Positions 39,523 to 48,988 are shown, counted from the first letter of the stretch. The stretch is 64,000 nt of DNA from Corynebacterium minutissimum (GCF_000805675.1 NZ_JSEF01000015.1:309159-373158); one strand, 5' to 3'. The notes: generated by a model not told the origin, from the sequence alone. Made by a program: numbers and translations.

Positions 39523-40235
39523 GATGCCGGGCGCACCAGGTAGGAACCGCAGTCGCCGCACTGCGGGAGGACGTCGGCAGCCGCGTTGCGCACCGCATTT
39601 TGTTCAGCCGGCGGCAACACGATGAAGCAGCCGCCGCAGGCACGGCCGGTGAACGCCGCTGCACCTACGCCGTTTTCTTCACGCACAGTCTCATACTCGT
39701 CGAGGACGTCCGCCGGCAGCTGCTCACGCAATTCGTTGATGCGCACCTGCGGGTCCGGCTGGTTCGCTGCAGCTTCCTGGGCGGCCTCAGCTGCGCGCTT
39801 GAGTACCTCGAGCTTGCGCTCAGAATCAGACAGCTTGGCGCCGTGAACGTCCAGGTTGGCTCGCAGAGCGTGGATTTCGTTGTGGGCTTCCTGCAGCTCA
39901 CTCATCAAGTCTGCGATGCGGGACTTGGCTGCATAAAGGTCGTGCTCAAGATCCTTGCGCTGATCTGGGTCGGTAGCGGCACCAAGCTGGGCCTTGTCGT
40001 CGCGCTCGCGCTGGCGCAGCTTGCGTTCATCTGCCTGGATGCGCAGGATTTCCAGCTCCATGTCGTCGACGGCGAGTTGGGCGGAGCCGGAGGCGTCGAT
40101 AAGCCGGGCGTGTGCGGCCTGGGCCTTCTCGTATTCCTCTTGTTCCGGGATTGTGGCGGTACCACCCAGCGCCTGGGTGCGCTCCAAGGTGGCCAGTTCG
40201 AGCAAGGTCTGCTGCAGGTCCTGTGACAGCTTCAT
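39519..40235 (-). CDS. Zinc-ribbon coiled-coil protein (zf-RING_7 / DUF164 family)
   Basis: 238 residues. Long alpha-helical coiled coil about 10-180 with heptad-like Leu/Ile/Ala and many charged residues. The C-terminal zinc ribbon has cysteine pairs CGGC (about 200-203) and CGDC near 230. Conserved in actinobacteria between nif3 and the RNase H fusion; suspected nucleic-acid or ribosome-related role, unproven. Its ATG lies directly after the nif3 stop (zero gap) and its stop overlaps the next start, so three genes form an operon. Confidence 0.88.
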   Translation of the reverse strand: MKLSQDLQQTLLELATLERTQALGGTATIPEQEEYEKAQAAHARLIDASGSAQLAVDDMELEILRIQADERKLRQRERDDKAQLGAATDPDQRKDLEHDLYAAKSRIADLMSELQEAHNEIHALRANLDVHGAKLSDSERKLEVLKRAAEAAQEAAANQPDPQVRINELREQLPADVLDEYETVREENGVGAAAFTGRACGGCFIVLPPAEQNAVRNAAADVLPQCGDCGSYLVRPAS

Positions 40236-41084
40236 TTAGTTCTCCTTCTGCGCAGAAATCGTCCAAGGGTCGGTGCGGAGATCAATAATCTCGGTCTTCA
40301 CGCGCAATACGCTCTCCACAATATCGCGCGCCTGGGCGGTCCAGGGAAATTCGCTGGCCCAGTGGGCGGTATCCACCACGGCCGGGCCTTCCGGATCCAT
40401 GAGGTGGGCAGCACGCAAGTGCTCATCCACCGGGTGGTGGCGCAGGTCAGACGTGACATAGACATCCACGCCCAATGCAGCTGCCTTATCGAGGAAGGAG
40501 TCTCCCGAACCGCTGGAGACTGCCACGCGCTTGACCATCCGCTCTGGGTCGCCAGCCGCGCGCACGCCCCACTCGGTTTTCGGAAGAGCCTCGGCCACGC
40601 GCTGGGTGAACTCCCGCAGAGTGATTGCCTCCGGCAGCTCACCGATGCGCCCCAGCCCGAGGGCTTCCTCAAGGTTGTCATATGGCTCTACCGGAACGAT
40701 GGGGCGGCCGGGTTTAATTCCCACAAGTTCCGCCAGCTTGTCATTGACACCGGGGCGAGCCTTGTCCGCATTGGTGTGCGCGGAGAGCAACGCCACGCCA
40801 TTGCGGATGAGAGTGTGGATGACCTTGCCCTTCGGAGTATCCGCGGCGACTGAGGTCACTCCGCGCATGAGTAGCGGGTGGTGCACGATGAGCATCTGCG
40901 CGCCGAGTTCCACGGCCTTATCCGCTACCTCCTGCGTGCAATCAAGAGCGAAGGCCACGGTGCTGACGTCATCCTGCGGGTCCCCACAGACCAAGCCCAC
41001 CGCGTCCCATGATTCGGCCAATTCTTGTGGGTAGGCCTCATGGATCACGCGGCGAATTTCGCCGACAGTCGTGCGTTCTGCCAT
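40236..41084 (-). CDS. Nif3-like dinuclear metal centre hydrolase
   Basis: 282 residues. Family blocks ESWDAVGLVCGD near the N terminus and MLIVHHPLLMRG (metal ligands) are present, with a second ligand set in STAHTN-like LLSAHTNADKA and near the end the usual HVASEF-like block. Nif3 proteins are conserved, probably metal-dependent hydrolases (GTP cyclohydrolase I type 2 by old name). First gene of the nif3 - zinc-ribbon - RNase H run; divergent from the phosphatase at 41190. Confidence 0.88.
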   Translation of the reverse strand: MAERTTVGEIRRVIHEAYPQELAESWDAVGLVCGDPQDDVSTVAFALDCTQEVADKAVELGAQMLIVHHPLLMRGVTSVAADTPKGKVIHTLIRNGVALLSAHTNADKARPGVNDKLAELVGIKPGRPIVPVEPYDNLEEALGLGRIGELPEAITLREFTQRVAEALPKTEWGVRAAGDPERMVKRVAVSSGSGDSFLDKAAALGVDVYVTSDLRHHPVDEHLRAAHLMDPEGPAVVDTAHWASEFPWTAQARDIVESVLRVKTEIIDLRTDPWTISAQKEN

Positions 41085-41189
41085 CTCGTTTGCTCCTTAG
41101 TTGAAGGTAGGTTTCACGTCAGTCGCGTTGCTGCTATATCCTAGCTTTCGTTCGCCAGCGCACCCTCGATATTGTAAGGAGTCCCCTCC

Positions 41190-41681
41190 ATGACGCCTCC
41201 GGAGAACGATAACCAGCTCCACATCGTCTTTGTGTGCACTGGCAATATTTGCCGCTCACCGATGGCGGAAATCATCACCCGCGACGCCATGGAGACCGAC
41301 ATGCTCGATCTTCTAGCCCGCGTCTCCTCGTGCGGCCTCGGCGGCTGGCACGTGGGCCAGGGAGCTGATGAGCGCGCGGTGGCGGAGCTGCGCCGCGGCG
41401 GCCACGATGGCGCAAGCCATCGCGCCGCCCAGCTCGGTGAGGAGCACATGGACGCCGACCTTTTCGTGGCCATGGATACCGGCCACCGCGATGCCCTCCT
41501 TGAGCGCGGCATCCCTGCGGAGAAGGTGCGCCTCATGCGCAGCTTCGATCCCAACTCCCCGGAGGATGCCAGCGTAGAGGATCCCTTCTACGGCACCGAG
41601 GTGGACTTTGAGCGCACCCGCAAGGAGATTGACGCCGCGGTGCCGGGCCTGCTCGATTGGATTCGCCAGCAGCGCGACTAG
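41190..41681 (+). CDS. Low-molecular-weight protein tyrosine phosphatase
   Basis: 163 residues. The catalytic loop CTGNICRS has C16 as nucleophile and R22 as phosphate ligand; the general acid aspartate is in VEDPFY. Homologous to mycobacterial PtpA. It removes phosphate from tyrosine residues, probably in signalling. The start is preceded by TAAGGAG. The SURF1 gene follows 10 nt after its stop, as in M. tuberculosis (Rv2234-Rv2235). Confidence 0.93.
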   Translation: MTPPENDNQLHIVFVCTGNICRSPMAEIITRDAMETDMLDLLARVSSCGLGGWHVGQGADERAVAELRRGGHDGASHRAAQLGEEHMDADLFVAMDTGHRDALLERGIPAEKVRLMRSFDPNSPEDASVEDPFYGTEVDFERTRKEIDAAVPGLLDWIRQQRD

Positions 41682-41691
41682 ACTGGGCCTC

Positions 41692-42642
41692 ATGCTCAAG
41701 ACGTTCCTCAAGCCTGGGTGGGTACTCCTGCTCATCTTTGTCGTCGCTTTTAGCTACTTCACCTTCACGGTGCTTGCACCCTGGCAGCTGGGCAAGGACG
41801 ACCAGATTGTGGAGCGCAATCACCTCATTGAGGAAGCCTACGACTCCGATCCGCAGCCGATTGAGGAGGTCTTCTCCGCCGACGGCACTCTCAACAAGGA
41901 GTGGACGCGCGCTGAGCTGACCGGCCACTACCTCCCCGACCAGGAGGTTTTACTGCGCTTGCGCCCAGTGGGGTCGAGCCCTGCGTTCCAGTCGCTCGTG
42001 CCTTTTGAGACCACCTCGGGCATGACGCTGTTGGTCAATCGCGGCTGGGTGCCCACGGACGAGGGCAACGCCGTGCCCCACATCGACAAGGCTCCGAGCG
42101 CGGAGGTCACCATCGAGGCCATGGCCCGCGTCAATGAGCCCCAGCACTCCTCCGCCCCGACTGAGCAGCAAGGCTACATGCAGGTCTACTCCATCCATAC
42201 GGAACAGATCGCGGAGCTTGTCGACGTCCCCCTTGCCCACGACTACCTCCAACTCACTCCCGATCAGCCCGGTGAGCTCAATGCCCTCCCGATCCCGAAG
42301 CTGGACCGCGGCAACCACCTGTCCTATGGCTACCAGTGGATTGCCTTCGGCATCATGGCGCCGCTGGGCTTCGCATATTTCGTCTGGTCTGAGATTCGGG
42401 AACGCCGCCGCGCCCGCGAGGAGGAAGCTGCACTTGCTGCGGCTGCTGCTGCCGTCGATGGCCCCACCACCGACGAGACTGACCCTTCGCAGCCCTCTGT
42501 ACCGCAGCAAGACGAGCCTGACACCACAGCGCCCTCCACGGAAGCAGCTCCGGCCTCCTCGCGGCGCACCCGCTCACGGTACGGAGCCTCCAAGCCGGAC
42601 TTCTACGAGAAAATCCGCGAGCGCGGCCACGAACGCTTCTAG
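41692..42642 (+). CDS. SURF1 family membrane protein
   Basis: 316 residues. First membrane segment about 10-28 (WVLLLIFVVAFSYFTFTVL), then the SURF1 block LAPWQLGKDDQIVERN, an external domain and a second membrane segment about 220-238 (WIAFGIMAPLGFAYFVW). SURF1 proteins help assemble cytochrome oxidase. A long Ala/Pro/Thr/Glu-rich tail of about 75 residues is an addition to the family core. TAGACT lies 7 nt before the ATG: a leaderless start, chosen over the frame start at 41608 inside the phosphatase gene. Confidence 0.9.
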   Translation: MLKTFLKPGWVLLLIFVVAFSYFTFTVLAPWQLGKDDQIVERNHLIEEAYDSDPQPIEEVFSADGTLNKEWTRAELTGHYLPDQEVLLRLRPVGSSPAFQSLVPFETTSGMTLLVNRGWVPTDEGNAVPHIDKAPSAEVTIEAMARVNEPQHSSAPTEQQGYMQVYSIHTEQIAELVDVPLAHDYLQLTPDQPGELNALPIPKLDRGNHLSYGYQWIAFGIMAPLGFAYFVWSEIRERRRAREEEAALAAAAAAVDGPTTDETDPSQPSVPQQDEPDTTAPSTEAAPASSRRTRSRYGASKPDFYEKIRERGHERF

Positions 42643-42811
42643 CGAAGACATGCCAGAAGCAGTGTGGCTAATCAACGGTAGTGAAGAAGAATGTCTCCGA
42701 ATCGGCAAGCAGGCAAACGGACTCTACTGTGTCAGGATCTTCTCCTTGAGATTGGGCCTGACCCCCGGAAAGGCTTCCCTCTCATTCAAGCCCGACGCTA
42801 CTAAATATGGG

Positions 42812-43036
42812 TCAATGCGGATACCGTTGCACCTTCCTGTGCTCGAACCAGGCCCAAATCAAAGAAGCCAAGAACAACAGTGGCGTAACCCACGCCAGAC
42901 GATGCCACCAATGTGCTCCAAAGTATGATTCATCAGCGCTTAGTCCTGCTAGATAATTGATTACAAGCGTTGCGATGAACAGCACTACAACGACAGTAAC
43001 GCTCCACCAGTAGGCTGCGCTTTTCTGTTTACGCAT
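42812..43036 (-). CDS. Small two-helix membrane protein
   Basis: 74 residues with two hydrophobic segments (WWSVTVVVVLFIATLVINYLA shortened: about residues 9-30; and WVTPLLFLASLIWAWF about 48-63). No family recognised. The ATG at 43036 lies 9 nt after a perfect AGGAGG, so it is preferred over the codons overlapping that site. The gene stands alone between a pair of 13-nt direct repeats (42754-42766 and 43084-43096) and next to tRNA-Val. Confidence 0.65.
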   Translation of the reverse strand: MRKQKSAAYWWSVTVVVVLFIATLVINYLAGLSADESYFGAHWWHRLAWVTPLLFLASLIWAWFEHRKVQRYPH

Positions 43037-43177
43037 CAATGCCATCCTCCTCAATACATGTTTGCTGTTTTAGCGCGGGTTTGGGGCCTGACCCCCAACC
43101 CTAGACCCTGACGAACACTCCACGGGCATTGCCGGCCAAATCATCGGCTACGCCCGCGGGCGCCCTCCGAGCACGAC

Positions 43178-43211
43178 GAAACCCCTCTCCGACTTAACGG
43201 AAAGGGGTTTC
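43178..43211 (-). terminator. Terminator of tRNA-Val
   Basis: Stem GAAACCCCT/AGGGGTTTC with inner TCCG/CGGA and a 6-nt loop, 3 nt after the CCA end of the tRNA on the minus strand. Confidence 0.7.
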
Positions 43212-43214
43212 ATT

Positions 43215-43290
43215 TGGTGCGGCCTGAGGGGATCGAACCCCCGACCTACTGGGTGTAAACCAGTTGCTCTTCCAGCTGAGCTAAAGCCGC
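43215..43290 (-). tRNA. tRNA-Val (anticodon UAC)
   Basis: Cloverleaf on the minus strand: acceptor GCGGCTT/AGGCCGC, D arm TAGCTCAG, anticodon stem ACTGG/CCAGT with loop TTTACAC giving anticodon TAC, T arm GGGGGTTCGATCCCC. The 3' CCA is encoded. 76 nt including CCA. Confidence 0.93.
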
Positions 43291-43400
43291 AGTGCACTTG
43301 GTGCGCTCGCACAAGATTAGCCTATAGGCACCCGCAGCAACAAATCAGGGTTCCTCTTGTTGCTGCGAATGCCACCTGAGCAGGCTTTTCGCCTTAACCC

Positions 43401-43838
43401 TTAAGGCTTCTTGGTGTAGCCGCGAGCAACGAGGCAGGAGCCCTGCCACTCGCCGAGACGCTCAGCCTTGGTCTGCACGAGGCCAGCCAGCTGAGCGGAT
43501 TCAGAAATCTCGCCCGGCTCCAAATTGCCCGGCTTTCCAGCACCCGGGGTCATCAGCCAAATGCGGCCAGAGTCCCCGAGGGGACGAGTAGCGTCTACAA
43601 GGCCATCAACCAAGTCGCCATCTTCCGCGCGCCACCACAGCAGCACAACGTCACACAGCTCGTCGGTTTCCTCGTCAAGGAAGTCATCTCCCAGTACGTC
43701 CTCAATGGACTCGGAAATCGTGGAATCGCAGTCCTCGTCCCACCCGAGCTCGAGGGCAATCTGTCCCTCTTTGATGCCGAGCTTGGCTGCCGATCCGGTC
43801 ACGTGTTGAGTTCCTTCCGATGGAGTTGTCGTTGTCAT
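43401..43838 (-). CDS. DUF3052 family protein
   Basis: 145 residues, conserved in actinobacteria; function unknown. Family features: [23 protein letters not shown] near the N terminus, the block [21 protein letters not shown] and [14 protein letters not shown]. Acidic, soluble. TAAAAT lies exactly 7 nt before the ATG, so leaderless; the frame start at 44054 inside aceE was rejected. Divergent from aceE, a pairing that I recall from other corynebacteria and mycobacteria. Confidence 0.88.
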   Translation of the reverse strand: MTTTTPSEGTQHVTGSAAKLGIKEGQIALELGWDEDCDSTISESIEDVLGDDFLDEETDELCDVVLLWWRAEDGDLVDGLVDATRPLGDSGRIWLMTPGAGKPGNLEPGEISESAQLAGLVQTKAERLGEWQGSCLVARGYTKKP

Positions 43839-44010
43839 GCAGAGTATTTTAACGTCTGCGGTGCACTTTTTCGCGTCGAACCGCCCCCAAATCTGCCTAG
43901 AAGTGGACATTTTCCCCCGTAAAACCACCCGTGGGGGCCTCGACGTGTCTCCCCAAAAAGAGGCGCGTATCCTTGTGACAGATCTTTGTACTACGAACCA
44001 GGAGGATTCC

Positions 44011-46767
44011 ATGGCCGACTTGGACGCCAAAAACGGCGACTCCAACTTCCCCATCGTTCGCGATGGCGTAGCCGCGTACCTGCACGATAACGACCCGGAA
44101 GAGACCCGTGAGTGGATGGAATCCCTCGACGGTCTGCTGGATTCTTCCGATCCGGAACGCGCCCGCTACCTCATGCTGCGCCTACTTGAGCGCGCCACGG
44201 CAAAACGTGTACCGCTGCCGTCCCTGACGTCCACAGACTTTGTGAACACCATCCCCACCTCCCTCGAGCCGGAGTTCCCAGGCGATGAGGAGCTGGAGAA
44301 GCGCTACCGCCGCTGGATCCGCTGGAACGCAGCCATCATGGTGCACCGCGCACAGCGCCCGGGCATTGGCGTGGGCGGCCACATCTCCACCTACGCGGGC
44401 GCTGCCCCGCTCTACGAAGTGGGCCTGAACCACTTCTTCAAGGGCAAGGACGATCCGTCTGGCGGTGACCAGATCTTCTTCCAGGGCCACGCTTCTCCTG
44501 GTGTCTACGCCCGCGCTTTCATGGAGGGTCGCCTCACTGAGGAGGATATGGACAGCTTCCGTCAGGAGCACTCCCGTGGCGAGGACAAGGGACTGCCGTC
44601 CTACCCGCACCCGCGCCTTATGCCGGACTTCTGGGAGTTCCCGACTGTCTCCATGGGCCTCGGCCCGATTAATGCCATCTACCAGGCTCGCTTCAACAAG
44701 TACCTGGAGACCCGCGGCATCAAGGACACCTCGAAGCAGCACGTCTGGGCCTTCCTGGGTGACGGCGAGATGGATGAGCCGGAGTCGCGCGGCCTGCTGC
44801 AGATGGCGTCCCTCTACGAACTGGACAACCTCACCTTCGTGGTGAACTGTAACCTGCAGCGCCTCGATGGCCCCGTGCGTGGTAACACACAGATCATTCA
44901 GGAGCTCGAGTCCTTCTTCCGCGGCGCTGGCTGGTCCGTCATCAAGGTCGTGTGGGGCCGTGGCTGGGACAAGCTTCTCGACGCTGACAAGGAAGGCGCC
45001 CTTGTCAACATCATGAACACCACCTCGGATGGTGACTACCAGACCTTCAAGGCCAACGACGGCGCCTACGTACGCGAGCACTTCTTCGGCCGCGACGAGC
45101 GCACGCTTAAGCTGGTCGAGGACATGACTGATGATGAGATTTGGGCACTGCGCCGCGGTGGTCACGACTACCGCAAGATCTACGCTGCGTATGACAAGGC
45201 TCTGAGCTACGCCGGTACCGGCCGCCCGACCGTCATTCTGGCCCACACCATTAAGGGCTACGGCCTGGGCCACAACTTCGAGGGCCGCAACGCTACCCAC
45301 CAGATGAAGAAGCTGACCCTGGAGGACCTCAAGCTCTTCCGCGATAAGCAGGGTATCCCGATTACGGATGAGCAACTGGAGGCTGATCCGTACCTGCCGC
45401 CGTACTACCACCCGGGTCCGGAGACTCCGGAAATCAAGTACATGCTGGAGCGTCGTAAAGAGCTCGGCGGCTTCCTTCCGGAGCGCCGCGAGAACTTCAC
45501 TCCGCTGACCACCCCGGACCTGTCTAAGCTGCGTTCGGTGCGCAAGGGTTCTGGCAAGCAGGACGTGGCGACCACCATGGCTCTGGTCCGTACCTTCAAG
45601 GAGCTCATGCGCGATAAGGAACTGGGCAAGCGCGTGGTGCCGATCATCCCGGATGAGGCCCGTACCTTCGGTATGGACTCCTGGTTCCCGACCCTGAAGA
45701 TCTGGAACCCGCGCGGCCAGAACTATGTGCCGGTGGACCACGACCTCATGCTCTCCTACCGTGAGGCCACGGACGGCCAGATCCTCCACGAAGGCATTTC
45801 TGAGGCCGGCGCTGCCGCTTCCTTCACTGCGGCAGCAACGTCCTACGCCACGCAGGGCGAGGCCATGATTCCGCTGTACATCTTCTACTCGATGTTCGGC
45901 TTCCAGCGCACTGGCGACGCTTTCTGGGCCGCCGCCGACCAGCTGGGCCGCGGCTTCATCATCGGTGCTACCGCCGGCCGCACCACCCTGACCGGTGAGG
46001 GCCTGCAGCACATGGATGGCCACTCCCCGATTCTGGCGTCGACCAACCCGGCCGTCGAGGTCTACGATCCTGCCTTCGGCTACGAGATTGCTCACCTCGT
46101 TCCGCGCGGCATCGAGCGCATGTACGGCGAGGACCACGAGCCCGTCATGTACTACCTCACCGTGTACAACGAGCCGGTCAAGCAGCCGGCTGAGCCGGAG
46201 AACCTCGACGTTGAGGGGCTGCACAAGGGCATCTACCACTACAACACCGCTGAGTCTGGCTCCATCCCGGCCAACATTCTGGCGTCCGGTGTCGGTATGT
46301 ACGAAGCACTGCGTGCCCAGGAGATTCTGGCTGAGCAGTTCGACGTCAAGGCGGCTCTGTTCTCCGTCACCTCCTGGGTCAACCTGGCCCGCGATGGCGC
46401 TGCCCGCAACCAGGAGGCCCTGCGCAAGGGTGAAACCCCGACCGAGGCTTTCGCCACCTCCCAGCTCAAGGGCTTCGAGGGGCCGTACATCGGCGTCTCC
46501 GACTTCGCCACGGACCTGCAGGAGCAGATTCGCCCCTACGTCCCGGGCGAGTACATCGTCTTGGGCACAGATGGCTTCGGCTTCTCCGATACGCGCGAAG
46601 GCGCTCGCCGCTTCTTCAACAACGATGCCGAGTCCATCGTCGTCGCCGTCCTCGAGGGCTTGGCTCGCGAGGGCAAGGTCGAGCGCAGCGTCGTGCAGCA
46701 GGCTGCTCGCGACCTGAAGCTCGATGACCCGACCGCTACCTTCGCCACCTCTGAGGGCGAGGAGTAG
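44011..46767 (+). CDS. aceE: Pyruvate dehydrogenase E1 component
   Basis: Thiamine-diphosphate enzyme that decarboxylates pyruvate and reductively acetylates the lipoyl arms of the E2 protein (3864-5951). 918 residues, homodimeric type. The thiamine-binding motif starts at [12 protein letters not shown] (about 250-261). Other blocks: [15 protein letters not shown] and the C-terminal [12 protein letters not shown]. Perfect AGGAGG before the ATG decides the start; a longer frame to 43837 is non-coding. In corynebacteria E1p works in one mixed complex with OdhA. No E2 or E3 gene lies beside it. Confidence 0.97.
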   Translation: MADLDAKNGDSNFPIVRDGVAAYLHDNDPEETREWMESLDGLLDSSDPERARYLMLRLLERATAKRVPLPSLTSTDFVNTIPTSLEPEFPGDEELEKRYRRWIRWNAAIMVHRAQRPGIGVGGHISTYAGAAPLYEVGLNHFFKGKDDPSGGDQIFFQGHASPGVYARAFMEGRLTEEDMDSFRQEHSRGEDKGLPSYPHPRLMPDFWEFPTVSMGLGPINAIYQARFNKYLETRGIKDTSKQHVWAFLGDGEMDEPESRGLLQMASLYELDNLTFVVNCNLQRLDGPVRGNTQIIQELESFFRGAGWSVIKVVWGRGWDKLLDADKEGALVNIMNTTSDGDYQTFKANDGAYVREHFFGRDERTLKLVEDMTDDEIWALRRGGHDYRKIYAAYDKALSYAGTGRPTVILAHTIKGYGLGHNFEGRNATHQMKKLTLEDLKLFRDKQGIPITDEQLEADPYLPPYYHPGPETPEIKYMLERRKELGGFLPERRENFTPLTTPDLSKLRSVRKGSGKQDVATTMALVRTFKELMRDKELGKRVVPIIPDEARTFGMDSWFPTLKIWNPRGQNYVPVDHDLMLSYREATDGQILHEGISEAGAAASFTAAATSYATQGEAMIPLYIFYSMFGFQRTGDAFWAAADQLGRGFIIGATAGRTTLTGEGLQHMDGHSPILASTNPAVEVYDPAFGYEIAHLVPRGIERMYGEDHEPVMYYLTVYNEPVKQPAEPENLDVEGLHKGIYHYNTAESGSIPANILASGVGMYEALRAQEILAEQFDVKAALFSVTSWVNLARDGAARNQEALRKGETPTEAFATSQLKGFEGPYIGVSDFATDLQEQIRPYVPGEYIVLGTDGFGFSDTREGARRFFNNDAESIVVAVLEGLAREGKVERSVVQQAARDLKLDDPTATFATSEGEE

Positions 46768-46781
46768 TCGCACCACCGCAT

Positions 46782-46852
46782 AGGGGCCCTAACTGACGGA
46801 AAGTTCCCCAGATCTTCACGGTCTGGGAGGATCTGCGTCAGTTAGGGCCCCT
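46782..46852. terminator. Large inverted repeat after aceE
   Basis: A perfect 17-bp inverted repeat (AGGGGCCCTAACTGACG at 46782-46798, complement at 46836-46852) encloses a second stem CCCAGA/TCTGGG. It ends 8 bp before the convergent hydrolase gene. No good T-run on either strand, so it may also work by structure alone. Confidence 0.55.
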
Positions 46853-46860
46853 CTGTCGTT

Positions 46861-47880
46861 TCACGTCGTCGTGTCAAAAACCCCGTCGAGAACTCGGCCC
46901 AACGCCTTGGACACTTCGCTGGGTTCTTCCAGGATGACCATATGCCCAGCACCATCGATAACGGTGAGGTTGGCGGAAGGCCAGTGGCGGGCAATGACCT
47001 TGGATTGGCGGTGAGGGGTGACAATGTCCTGTTTGCCCACCACAATTTCGCCCGGAATATCGCGCAGACGAGCGGCGGCACCGAATTCGGAGTGCTCCAC
47101 GAGGTCATCGAAGAAACCGGAATAGCTCGACATCGGGGTATCCAGCAACATGGACACGTGGAACTGAAGCTTGTCCATCTGGGGGAAGCCCTGCAAGAAC
47201 GCCGCGAAGGCTGGGGCCACCAGAGCTGCTATCTCAAAGCGCGCGTTGTTTGCGCGTTCGGGAAGCCGCAAGCAGGTCCGGTACACCGCTTTCATAAACT
47301 GTGTTTCGAGGATTCGCGCGAACCCCGCTGCGGCAAAGCGCTGCATGGAGGTCGACACCAGCACCATGCCGTCAATGCGCTGGGCCACCTGTCGAGGTGC
47401 GCGCCGAAGGAGATTGAGGGCAATCATCCCGCCCATGGAATGGCCCAGCACGACGAGAGGTCCGGAAGCGGCACGTTCAGCAATAACGGCAAGCACATCA
47501 TCGGTTGCGCCCCGAACCGTGCACTCGGAGGGGGTGACGTGGGTGGTGAGGCCGTGGCCGCGGACGTCGACAAGCAAGCAGCGCACCGAGGGGTAATTCG
47601 CGCGGACGTCGTCGACTTGGGAGTAGAAGCTCTCCGCAGACAAGCAGTATCCGTGAATAAAAACAGCGGTCACCGCAGCATCAGAAGGCCCAACTTCATA
47701 CCAGGCCACGCGCACGCCATCGTTGTCCACGAAGCCGTGGTCACTGACCTGCGTCAGCCCTGGTTCCGTGGTGAGATCGTGCAATTGAGAATAAACAGTA
47801 TGCTCGACGCGACGCATTTGTGGGCGGACCCGGCGGGTCCAGCTGCGGGCGATTGCGGAGGAGCGTGCTCGATAAACCAT
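46861..47880 (-). CDS. Alpha/beta hydrolase
   Basis: 339 residues. Nucleophile elbow GHSMGG, oxyanion block FIHGYCL and a late histidine in DGAGHMVILEEP complete the usual triad, with an Asp in GKQDIVTP. The substrate is unknown; lipid or ester hydrolases of this kind are common in mycolata. The N-terminal 25 residues are Arg-rich and could be an incorrect extension; ATG at 47880 is supported by TAGTAT 9 nt upstream. That box overlaps the -10 of the divergent acyl carrier protein gene. Confidence 0.85.
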   Translation of the reverse strand: MVYRARSSAIARSWTRRVRPQMRRVEHTVYSQLHDLTTEPGLTQVSDHGFVDNDGVRVAWYEVGPSDAAVTAVFIHGYCLSAESFYSQVDDVRANYPSVRCLLVDVRGHGLTTHVTPSECTVRGATDDVLAVIAERAASGPLVVLGHSMGGMIALNLLRRAPRQVAQRIDGMVLVSTSMQRFAAAGFARILETQFMKAVYRTCLRLPERANNARFEIAALVAPAFAAFLQGFPQMDKLQFHVSMLLDTPMSSYSGFFDDLVEHSEFGAAARLRDIPGEIVVGKQDIVTPHRQSKVIARHWPSANLTVIDGAGHMVILEEPSEVSKALGRVLDGVFDTTT

Positions 47881-47889
47881 GACATTTCA

Positions 47890-47899
47890 ATACTAGACT
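47890..47899. promoter_or_regulatory. Overlapping divergent -10 boxes for hydrolase and acyl carrier protein genes
   Basis: Plus strand TAGACT (47894-47899) is 7 nt before the ATG at 47907. Minus strand TAGTAT (47895-47890) is 9 nt before the ATG at 47880. The two boxes share two bases. Confidence 0.55.
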
Positions 47900-47906
47900 G
47901 ATGCAC

Positions 47907-48209
47907 ATGGCTAACGACCTTTCCGCACAACTCGCAGCCCGCTTCGGCTCAGCACCGGCCGAGGACACCGATTCGGCACCTGCCGGCGACACGTACGGCG
48001 AACTCACTCGCCTCATCACGAAAGTCACGGGCATCGAGGAAGGCTTGGAGCGCGATGCCCTTCTAGAAGACCTTGGGGTGGAGTCGCTGGAGCGCATTGA
48101 GCTGGCCGTTCGCCTCGAAGAGGCCTGTGGTGTGCGCCTTGATGAAGAAACCATGCTCTCCGTGACCACGGTGGGCGACCTTGCTGATTATCTGGAGGAA
48201 CACTCGTGA
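47907..48209 (+). CDS. Acyl carrier protein
   Basis: 100 residues. The carrier domain (about 30-100) has the attachment serine S60 in GVESLERIELAVRLEE, where the usual Asp-Ser-Leu is Glu-Ser-Leu. About 30 extra residues rich in Ala, Asp and Ser precede it. It would carry acyl chains on a phosphopantetheine arm in the cytosol. The ATG at 47907 was chosen over 47901 because the -10 box is 7 nt away. No fatty acid or polyketide synthase gene is nearby. Its stop overlaps the start of the HAD gene (GTGA), so the two are translationally coupled. Confidence 0.88.
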   Translation: MANDLSAQLAARFGSAPAEDTDSAPAGDTYGELTRLITKVTGIEEGLERDALLEDLGVESLERIELAVRLEEACGVRLDEETMLSVTTVGDLADYLEEHS

Positions 48210-48985
48210 TTTCTTATCTCTCTGACATGGACGGCGTCCTCATCAAGGAAGGGGAGATGATTCCCGGCGCGGACGCCTTCATCCAGACGCTGAAAGATAA
48301 TGACATCGAGTACATGGTGCTGACTAATAACTCGATGTCTACGCCGCGGGACCTCTCCGCACGCCTGAAGAACACCGGACTGGATATCCCGGCGGAGCGC
48401 ATCTGGACTTCGGCTACGGCTACCGCTGCGTTCCTCTCGAATCAGGCGGGGCTGTCCACCGCTTACGTCGTGGGTGAATCTGGCCTCACCACTGCTCTGC
48501 ATGAGGCGGGCTGGATTCTCAATGACACCGACGCGGATTTCGTGGTCCTGGGTGAGACGCGTACCTACTCTTTTGAGGCCATCACCACCGCCATTAATCT
48601 CATCCGCAACGGTGCACGTTTCATCGCCACCAATCCCGATGTCACTGGTCCGGCACCCCAGGGCGTACTGCCGGCCACCGGAGCGGTGGCTGCACTTATT
48701 ACCGCGGCAACGAACCGCGAACCCTACTACGTGGGCAAGCCGAACCCGGTGATGATGCGCAGCGCGCTGAACAACATTGGCGCACACTCGGAGAACACCG
48801 TGATGATTGGTGACCGCATGGATACCGACGTCAAGTCTGGCTTGGAGGCCGGCATGCGCAGCATCCTCGTGCGCTCGGGTATCAGTGATGACCGTGAGAT
48901 TGAACGCTACCCGTTCCGCCCGACACGCATCATCGATTCCGTAGCAGATCTCCCTGAGCGCATCTTCGATCCTTTCGAGGATTAG
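48206..48985 (+). CDS. HAD-type hydrolase, NagD-like
   Basis: 259 residues. Class IIA HAD phosphatase: catalytic SDMDGVLIKEG (D7 and D9), VLTNNSMSTPR (motif 2 region), the lysine in VGKPNPVMM and the acidic motif IGDRMDTDVKSG. It would dephosphorylate sugar phosphates or nucleotides. GTG start overlapping the acyl carrier protein stop by 4 bp. Whether its substrate is linked to the carrier protein is open. Confidence 0.9.
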   Translation: MISYLSDMDGVLIKEGEMIPGADAFIQTLKDNDIEYMVLTNNSMSTPRDLSARLKNTGLDIPAERIWTSATATAAFLSNQAGLSTAYVVGESGLTTALHEAGWILNDTDADFVVLGETRTYSFEAITTAINLIRNGARFIATNPDVTGPAPQGVLPATGAVAALITAATNREPYYVGKPNPVMMRSALNNIGAHSENTVMIGDRMDTDVKSGLEAGMRSILVRSGISDDREIERYPFRPTRIIDSVADLPERIFDPFED

Positions 48986-48988
48986 GGC

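Noticed and set aside
42134..42928. 264-codon plus-strand frame overlapping the end of the SURF1 gene
   Set aside because: Other frame of SURF1 with Ser/Pro/Arg-rich translation. The tail beyond the SURF1 stop, including an ATG at 42650, lacks a ribosome site and lies antisense to the small membrane protein gene with a perfect AGGAGG.
44182..46776. 864-codon minus-strand frame over aceE
   Set aside because: Shadow caused by codon bias; the aceE product is complete and conserved.
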